Below, in pieces: positions 58,474-64,000 of a DNA stretch of 64,000 nucleotides. A program made the position numbers and the translations under genes. Position 1 is the first letter of the stretch; every line of letters begins with the position of its first letter. Source of the stretch: Acetothermia bacterium 64_32 (GTDB lineage Bacteria; Bipolaricaulota; Bipolaricaulia; Bipolaricaulales; Bipolaricaulaceae); the NCBI GenBank assembly GCA_001508155.1, contig LGFI01000001.1, positions 155,738 to 219,737 on the forward strand. The letters run 5' to 3'. The notes beneath the pieces were generated by a model. That model was not told where the DNA came from. It saw only the letters and a list, made by a program, of their open reading frames with translations, and did not search any database.

Positions 58474-60940
58474 GGCCCGCCCCGGCCAACCGCTCATCGA
58501 ACACCTGGCTCAGGTGGCTGAGGGCGCGCGGGAAGCGTTGACCCATCCGGCCCTGCGCCGCCGGGAGGTGCTCGCGCGGATTGCCTACCTGGTGGGTGCG
58601 GCCCACGATGCGGGCAAGTACACCACCTTCTTCCAAACCTACTTGCGCACGAAGAAGCCCCAGGACGGCAAAGAGCACCACGCGTTCCTTTCCGCGGTGT
58701 TGGCCGCGTGGTGGACGATGCAGGAAGTAAGCGACCCGGATCTGGAGACACCCCAGGCTTACCTGCCCCTGCTGGCCTTTTTAATGGTACACCGCCATCA
58801 CGGCCACCTGCACGCGCCCACGGAACTCATCCCCAAGCCCGATCAGGTGGAGGCTTGGCTGAATGGGGATTTGGACAATCTGGAGACTTACTTGCGCCAT
58901 TTCTGGCGTCAGTGGCACGACCTACATACCCGCCGGGAGGACGTGCTCGCTGAACTGCGCGACCTGGACGCGCCGGACCCAATGCCCTGGTTCGCCGACC
59001 CCAAAACGGTGGCCGAAACCTTCAAGCATCTGGGGCGCCTGGCCTATTGGCTGGACAAACCAGCAAGCAAACTGGACGAGGACGACCGGGCCCGACTGGC
59101 CCTGTGGGGGCAATTGCTCTTCTCCGCGCTCATCGACGCAGACAAACGCAGCGCGGCCGGGCTGCCGCTCCTACCCCCGCGCCCTGACCTGCCCGGCGAC
59201 TTGGTGGCCCGATATGTGGCCCACAAGTATGCGCACCCCCGCCATGATCTGGACCGGGAACGGGGAAAATTCTTTTGCACCGTGACCGAGCAGGCCTGCC
59301 AGGTACCCATCCCTCCGCGGGAGCCCCTGGCCTTGACCGCGCCCACCGGTATGGGAAAGACCCTGGCCGCGCTCTCCGCGGCCTTTGTGCTGCGGGAACG
59401 GCTGGCACAGCACTACGGCGTTGCCCCTCGCATCGTGTACGCGCTGCCCTTCATCAACCTCATCGAGCAAAACTTCCGAGTAGTGCGGGATGTGCTGACC
59501 TGGGGTGTGCATGACTTTAAAGCCAACCAGGAACGCTATCTGTTGCGCCATCACCACCTGGCCGAAATCGGCTACCGCGTGGAAGACGAAAACCTGCCCG
59601 TGGCCGAGGCCCTGCTCCTCACCGAAGGTTGGGAGAGCGAGATTATCGTTACCACCTTTGTTCAGGTCTTCCACACCCTGCTGGGCTACCAGAACCGGAT
59701 GCTGCGCAAATTGCACAACCTCATCGGCGCGGTGCTAGTGCTAGACGAGTTGCAGAGCCTCCCTATGGAATACTGGGACGCGGTGGACCGAGTTTTCCGG
59801 GTGCTGCAGGAAGAAATGGGCCTGACAGTGCTGCAAATGACCGCAACTCGGCCTCTGGTCTTCCTCCGGGTGCGGGAACTGCACCCGAACCCGCCCCGCT
59901 TGTTCAGTCTGATGCGGCGTACTGTAATGGAGGTGAACCTGGAGCCCCGCTCCGCTGAGGTCTTGGCTGACGAGGTGGAAGCCCTGGCCGAGGATCACGG
60001 CTCGGTGCTGGTGGTGGTCAATACCGTGCGCACCAGTCTGGAACTGTGCCAGGCCTTGCGGAAAAGAGGCTTGGGTCAACCTGTGGTGGGCTGGACAAAA
60101 GGCGATCCTTTTCCCTTACCCAGAGGCCAGCGCGCGCTGGTCTATCTTTCCACCAATATCGTTCCCAAACACCGCCGAGAGCGGTTAGATTTTCTCAAGG
60201 CCTGGCTGGCCGCGGGCGAGCAGGCCGTGCTGGTGGCCACCCAAGTAGTGGAAGCTGGTGTGGATGTAGATTTCCCAGTGGTCGTACGGGATTTAGCACC
60301 GCTGGACGCTGTTATTCAAGCCGCAGGTCGTTGTAATCGAGAAGGTAAACGCCAGCAAGGTCTCGTGCTGGTGCGCAGGCTAGAGAACTCCGGTGCCACA
60401 CGCGTGTATGGTCCAGTCCACATTTATGTAGCCGAGCGTTTGCTGGGAGGTTCACGTCAACTCCCTGAACCCAAATATGCTGTTTTGGTGGAACGGTACT
60501 TTCAGGAAACCCGGGAGCGCAAATCCCAGCAAAAGAGTCGAGATCTGTGGGACGCATACGTGCGGTTGCGTTATGATTTTGCCCGTAATCGTGCAGACCT
60601 CCCATGTTTAAGTGACTTCCAACTCATTGAGCAAATGCCGTCTATTCCAGTGTATGTGTCTTTATGTGCTGAGGATGAAAAATGGCTGCGCGAGGTATTC
60701 TCGCCACAGGTGCTGGAGGAAAAAGATTGGCGTAGGCGACAAGAGGCGTACATTCATTACCGTTATTATCTACATGAGCGAATGTTACAAATTCCTGAAT
60801 TCCGCGCGAAAAAGAACCCTCCGCCTGTTTGGAACTTGGGCCTATATTGGATTCCCTACGGCCAGCGCGACCAGTACTATGACCTGGAAACTGGCTTTCG
60901 TTGGGCAAAGGACGAACTGGAAAAAGCCTGGATTGTGTAA
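58460..60940 (+). CDS. cas3: CRISPR-associated helicase-nuclease Cas3
   Basis: 826 residues. N-terminal HD nuclease: IEHLAQVAEGA, AAHDAGKYTTFFQTYL, KEHHAFLSAVLAAW, HRHHGHL. Helicase: Walker A LTAPTGMGKTLAALSAAF, VYALPFINLIEQNF, TTFVQVFHTLL, the DExH-type box LVLDELQSLP, LQMTATRP, ATQVVEAGVDVDFP and QAAGRCNREG. It unwinds and shreds DNA recruited by Cascade. The ATG at 58460 overlaps cas5 by 14 bases; an ATG at 58439 is in frame but less likely. Confidence 0.95.
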   Translation: MAQAEARPGQPLIEHLAQVAEGAREALTHPALRRREVLARIAYLVGAAHDAGKYTTFFQTYLRTKKPQDGKEHHAFLSAVLAAWWTMQEVSDPDLETPQAYLPLLAFLMVHRHHGHLHAPTELIPKPDQVEAWLNGDLDNLETYLRHFWRQWHDLHTRREDVLAELRDLDAPDPMPWFADPKTVAETFKHLGRLAYWLDKPASKLDEDDRARLALWGQLLFSALIDADKRSAAGLPLLPPRPDLPGDLVARYVAHKYAHPRHDLDRERGKFFCTVTEQACQVPIPPREPLALTAPTGMGKTLAALSAAFVLRERLAQHYGVAPRIVYALPFINLIEQNFRVVRDVLTWGVHDFKANQERYLLRHHHLAEIGYRVEDENLPVAEALLLTEGWESEIIVTTFVQVFHTLLGYQNRMLRKLHNLIGAVLVLDELQSLPMEYWDAVDRVFRVLQEEMGLTVLQMTATRPLVFLRVRELHPNPPRLFSLMRRTVMEVNLEPRSAEVLADEVEALAEDHGSVLVVVNTVRTSLELCQALRKRGLGQPVVGWTKGDPFPLPRGQRALVYLSTNIVPKHRRERLDFLKAWLAAGEQAVLVATQVVEAGVDVDFPVVVRDLAPLDAVIQAAGRCNREGKRQQGLVLVRRLENSGATRVYGPVHIYVAERLLGGSRQLPEPKYAVLVERYFQETRERKSQQKSRDLWDAYVRLRYDFARNRADLPCLSDFQLIEQMPSIPVYVSLCAEDEKWLREVFSPQVLEEKDWRRRQEAYIHYRYYLHERMLQIPEFRAKKNPPPVWNLGLYWIPYGQRDQYYDLETGFRWAKDELEKAWIV

Positions 60941-60949
60941 GGCTGCACC

Positions 60950-61483
60950 ATGCCTCAGGAAATCACCGGCACCCTCATTTGGTACGCGATGATCTGCCCC
61001 CGAGAGGTGTGGCTCATGGCCCACGAAATTGAGCCCGACGAAGGAGACACGCGACTGGAGTGGGGACGGTTTCTGTGCGAGATAAGTTATCCCCGCTCTC
61101 GACGGCGGGAAATTGCGCTGCCGGGGATGAAGTTGGACTTAATAGAACGCCATGGACCCCAAGTGGTGGTCGCTGAAGTGAAGGCTTCCTCCCGGTTCGT
61201 GGATGCAGCTCGGATGCAAGTGCTTTTCTATCTGTGGCGCTTGCGGGAGATGGGCATAGAGGCTGAAGGGGAGTTACGCTTTCCTGAGGAGCGGCGGCGC
61301 CTCACGGTGGTGCTGGATGCGGAGGGCGAGCGAGCATTGCAGGAAGTAATGGCCCGTGTTGAGACCATACTGGCACAGCCGTTGCCCCCGCCGCCTGTGC
61401 GTGTCCCCTTCTGTCATCGCTGTGCATACCGTGAGTTCTGTTGGGCGGAAATGTCTGTTGAGATGGAGGGTGATTCCCATTGA
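60950..61483 (+). CDS. cas4: CRISPR-associated exonuclease Cas4
   Basis: 177 residues. One N-terminal Cys (WYAMICPREVWL), RecB-like nuclease residues (LDLIERHGPQVVVAEVKASSR), and the C-terminal FCHRCAYREFCWAEM triad complete the four Fe-S cysteines. It trims prespacer ends and selects the PAM together with Cas1-Cas2. It overlaps cas1 by 4 bases. Confidence 0.94.
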   Translation: MPQEITGTLIWYAMICPREVWLMAHEIEPDEGDTRLEWGRFLCEISYPRSRRREIALPGMKLDLIERHGPQVVVAEVKASSRFVDAARMQVLFYLWRLREMGIEAEGELRFPEERRRLTVVLDAEGERALQEVMARVETILAQPLPPPPVRVPFCHRCAYREFCWAEMSVEMEGDSH

Positions 61484-62472
61484 AGCGCAGCGTTTATGTC
61501 TTCAGCAACGGAACTCTAAAACGCAAGCAGAACACCCTTTACATTGAGAACGAAACAGGGAAAAAGTATCTGCCCATTGAGCAAGTTGGCGAACTACATA
61601 TCTTTGGTGAGGTCACGCTGAACACGAAACTCCTGGGGTTCCTTAGCCAAAGGGAAGTTCTGGTCCATGTTTACAGCCATTACGGCTACTACATGGGGAC
61701 CTATTACCCGCGTGAACACTATAACTCTGGGTATATGACCCTTAAGCAGGCTGAACATTACCTTAATCCCCAAAAACGCATCGATCTGGCGCGCCGCTTC
61801 GTTGAAGGGGCGATCGCAAACCTCCGACAAGTGCTACGGTACTACATTAACCGCGGTAAGCCCCTCAATTCGATAGAAAGGGTTCTTCAGGGACATCAAG
61901 AACGCCTCTGCAAACTCGAGTCCATCGAACAGCTGATGCAGACCGAGGGCCAAGCCCGCGAAGCGTATTATCAGGCCTTCGATTTGATCTTGGACAATCC
62001 AGATTTTGTCTTTAAAGCCCGCACACGTCGGCCGCCCCAGAACCGCCTCAACGCCCTTATTTCTTTCGGGAACAGTTTGCTCTATACGGCAGTCTTGAGT
62101 GAAATTTACAAGACTCACCTTGATCCCCGAATCGGATTCCTTCACGCCACAAATTTTCGCCGCTTTACCCTGAACCTCGACGTAGCTGAGGTCTTTAAGC
62201 CCATATACGTGGATCGCTTGATCATCTCGCTTATTCAGAAAAGGCAGATCCAAACCAAGCACTTTGACACACGCCTTGGCGGGATCTATCTTAAGGAGGA
62301 AGGGCAAAAGAAATTTTTAAACGCTTGGGAGGAGCGTCTCCAGACGACAATTTATCACCGCGGCCTGAGACGAAACGCTTCATACCGGAGGCTGATCCGG
62401 CTCGAGCTTTACAAGTTGGAGAAACACCTTCTGGGAGAACAGGAATACAAGCCGTTCCGGGCTCGATGGTAA
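61480..62472 (+). CDS. cas1: CRISPR integrase Cas1 (type I-B)
   Basis: 330 residues. YVFSNGTLKRKQNTLYIEN opens the beta domain; the catalytic residues lie in the helical domain near NALISFGNSLLYTAVLSEIYKTHLDPRIGFLHATNFRRFTLNLDVAEVFKPIYVDRLI (Glu in LSEIY, His in FLHA, Asp/Glu in LDVAEVF). The TTG start is set by the overlap with cas4 and GAGG upstream. The gene is clearly more AT-rich than cas8b-cas3. Confidence 0.95.
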   Translation: MKRSVYVFSNGTLKRKQNTLYIENETGKKYLPIEQVGELHIFGEVTLNTKLLGFLSQREVLVHVYSHYGYYMGTYYPREHYNSGYMTLKQAEHYLNPQKRIDLARRFVEGAIANLRQVLRYYINRGKPLNSIERVLQGHQERLCKLESIEQLMQTEGQAREAYYQAFDLILDNPDFVFKARTRRPPQNRLNALISFGNSLLYTAVLSEIYKTHLDPRIGFLHATNFRRFTLNLDVAEVFKPIYVDRLIISLIQKRQIQTKHFDTRLGGIYLKEEGQKKFLNAWEERLQTTIYHRGLRRNASYRRLIRLELYKLEKHLLGEQEYKPFRARW

Positions 62473-62475
62473 ACC

Positions 62476-62739
62476 ATGTATGTGATCATGGCGTATGACG
62501 TGAATGTAGAGCGAGTAGCTAAGGTTCTCAAAGTAGGCCGCCGATATCTTACTTGGGTTCAGAACTCGGTTCTGGAAGGAGAGCTAACTTTCTCGCAGTA
62601 CGAAAGGCTCAAAACCGAAGTCAAAAAAGTTATCGAGGAGGAAGAGGACAGCGTGCTTTTTTACCTGTTGAGATCGGAAAGATCGTTAGAAAGGGAACAA
62701 CTTGGGATGGCAAAAAGCGAACCTAAATGGATACTATAG
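62476..62739 (+). CDS. cas2: CRISPR-associated Cas2
   Basis: 87 residues, ferredoxin-like: MYVIMAYDVNVERVAKVLKVGRRYLTWVQNSVLEGELTFSQYERLKTEV, with the conserved early Asp in YDV. Structural partner of Cas1 in spacer integration. Three bases after the cas1 stop. Its last bases begin a long hairpin. Confidence 0.95.
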   Translation: MYVIMAYDVNVERVAKVLKVGRRYLTWVQNSVLEGELTFSQYERLKTEVKKVIEEEEDSVLFYLLRSERSLEREQLGMAKSEPKWIL

Positions 62740-62786
62740 GGTCGTCTACCTCGGGTAGGGCGCCTGGGCCGGGCGGTGGACGACCC
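62739..62786 (+). other. Long GC-rich hairpin directly after cas2
   Basis: GGGTCGTCTACC (62739-62750) and GGTGGACGACCC (62775-62786) pair over 12 positions with one T-G wobble, enclosing 24 bases. No T tract follows, so it may terminate or stabilise the cas mRNA rather than act as an intrinsic terminator. Confidence 0.55.
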
Positions 62787-62906
62787 AAAGCCCATTGTTC
62801 CTCAGCTTGACAGAGCCCTCGTTTCAGGCCATACATAGATGTTGGGCGTGATCTTTGCAAGGTAGATATCTCTTGCAAAAATAGTGTTTGAACGGCCATG
62901 GTTTTG
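62787..62906 (+). promoter_or_regulatory. CRISPR leader with a 26-base palindrome
   Basis: The sequence between the post-cas2 hairpin and the first repeat. It has a perfect TTGACA (62807-62812) with only weak -10 candidates after it, and an inverted repeat TTTGCAAG (62854-62861) / CTTGCAAA (62872-62879) around an AGATATCT core, 28 bases before repeat 1. Orientation of the array (handle at repeat 3' end) confirms this as the leader side. Confidence 0.7.
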
Positions 62907-64000
62907 GTTTGGAGCCTACCTACGAGGGATTGAAACAGCGCATCGAGGTCAAAGTTGGTGGTGATCAGGACAGGGTTTGGAGCCTACCTACGAGGGATTG
63001 AAACCTCGTATCCTCCAGGGTGGTGGTGGAGCCGCCGGTGGCAGTTTGGAGCCTACCTACGAGGGATTGAAACCGGCCCGAGGGGATCCTAGAGGCCGCA
63101 GAGGCTGGCGAGTTTGGAGCCTACCTACGAGGGATTGAAACACCAATCCGGCTCGCCCTATCTCCAGTGTTCCGGGGCGTTTGGAGCCTACCTACGAGGG
63201 ATTGAAACGCTCCGGGGCCGTACTGCCTGAATCCCCGGAGGAAAGTTTGGAGCCTACCTACGAGGGATTGAAACCTGTTCCATCTCCCACAGGGACCCAG
63301 GCGGACCAGAGTTTGGAGCCTACCTACGAGGGATTGAAACTCATTCACATGATGACTGATATCTCGCCGCCGACAACGTTTGGAGCCTACCTACGAGGGA
63401 TTGAAACAGTAAATCAGGTGAACTAGAGAAGTATAGAAGTATTGTTTGGAGCCTACCTACGAGGGATTGAAACCCCACTTTCGTAATCGCTAGTCCGCAC
63501 TACATAAAAAGGTTTGGAGCCTACCTACGAGGGATTGAAACGGGCCATCGAGGCGCTTCACGATCAGGTGGACGAAAAGTTTGGAGCCTACCTACGAGGG
63601 ATTGAAACTCACCTGACCCCCATCGTGAACCTCCGTCACTTCGGGTTTGGAGCCTACCTACGAGGGATTGAAACTAGATCCCGTCGACTTCCTCGGCATG
63701 GACTACCTTGAGTTTGGAGCCTACCTACGAGGGATTGAAACGCCGGTTCGGCGTGCTGGGGCGGACCTCGGGGGCCAAGTTTGGAGCCTACCTACGAGGG
63801 ATTGAAACGTAGATAACTGCCGGGAGTTTTTAGGAGTAGGTCAAAGTTTGGAGCCTACCTACGAGGGATTGAAACAGGCTTCCATCCGATCCAATGCCAT
63901 CTCCATCAGTTTGTTTGGAGCCTACCTACGAGGGATTGAAACGCCAAACGGATTATCGCATATTCTGGATGGATCCGAATGTTTGGAGCCTACCTACGAG
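62907..64000 (+). CRISPR. Type I-B CRISPR array, 16 full repeats plus a truncated 17th
   Basis: The 30-base repeat begins GTTTGGAGCC and ends GGGATTGAAAC. Copies start at 62907, 62975, 63044, 63112, 63179, 63245, 63311, 63378, 63444, 63512, 63579, 63645, 63712, 63779, 63846, 63913 and 63981 (cut at the window end). I see no variation between copies. The 16 spacers are 36-39 bases long and all different. The conserved 3' end ATTGAAAC is the expected crRNA handle, so transcription is on the plus strand away from cas2. The array continues beyond the window. Confidence 0.99.

Noticed and set aside
63181..63711. Short open frames within the CRISPR array
   Set aside because: They are translations of repeats (repeating EPTYEGLK or AYLRGIET) and not genes.

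Overview
The window is high-GC, gene-dense bacterial chromosome with many start/stop overlaps (ATGA, GTGA) and few intergenic gaps. A diderm envelope is suggested by a large secreted protein with a possible beta-barrel and a LolD/MacB-type transporter. A FolD / FchA-type cyclohydrolase / split MetH-like one-carbon cluster, FabK, archaeal-style KaiC proteins and a type I-B CRISPR system would suit a thermophilic, possibly acetogenic lineage such as Candidatus Bipolaricaulota (Acetothermia/OP1). That placement is inference; no rRNA or marker tree is available here.

Layout. 1-516: 5' part of an osmolyte ABC permease. 681-3759: one-carbon operon (FolD-like, MetH-activation-like, homocysteine methyltransferase, FchA-like) meeting a tRNA-Gln. 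3875-7107: mutS2 and fabK from an apparently leaderless promoter. 7229-8037: toxin-antitoxin triad, then a MITE-like repeat and a TGS-domain GTPase. 9436-14548: a secreted-protein locus (chaperone-like protein, 954-residue surface/outer-membrane protein, two small secreted subunits) whose small genes are preceded by three cyclic di-GMP-I (GEMM) riboswitches, two of them in tandem. 14628-18690: an M20 peptidase followed by mobile debris: a PfpI remnant, a decayed IS with 15-bp inverted repeats, an RHH/RelE toxin-antitoxin pair and a REP-associated transposase with inverted flanks.

18728-35155 is a complete aromatic amino-acid supraoperon: all seven shikimate steps (with an AroB-AroQ fusion), the seven trp functions, chorismate mutase, TyrA, an aminotransferase and PheA. 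It starts at a strong promoter followed by a short leader ORF rich in Phe with Trp and Tyr codons and a hairpin over the Shine-Dalgarno of the first enzyme gene. A second aromatic leader ORF precedes trpE.

35166-52806 carries AmrS, IspD, a TolB-like lipoprotein, PrmC, an FtsE/FtsX-like pair with eroded ATPase motifs, an envelope/glycosyltransferase operon, PncC, a sirtuin, a YebC-family regulator, tRNA-Gln(TTG) and a KaiC-like / HD-GYP operon. The HD-GYP protein is a predicted c-di-GMP phosphodiesterase, so the window holds both a degrader of the signal and riboswitches that read it. 52869-64000: RNase III, then a full type I-B CRISPR-Cas operon (cas6-cas8b-cas7-cas5-cas3-cas4-cas1-cas2), a structured leader and an array of 16 full repeats running off the window end.
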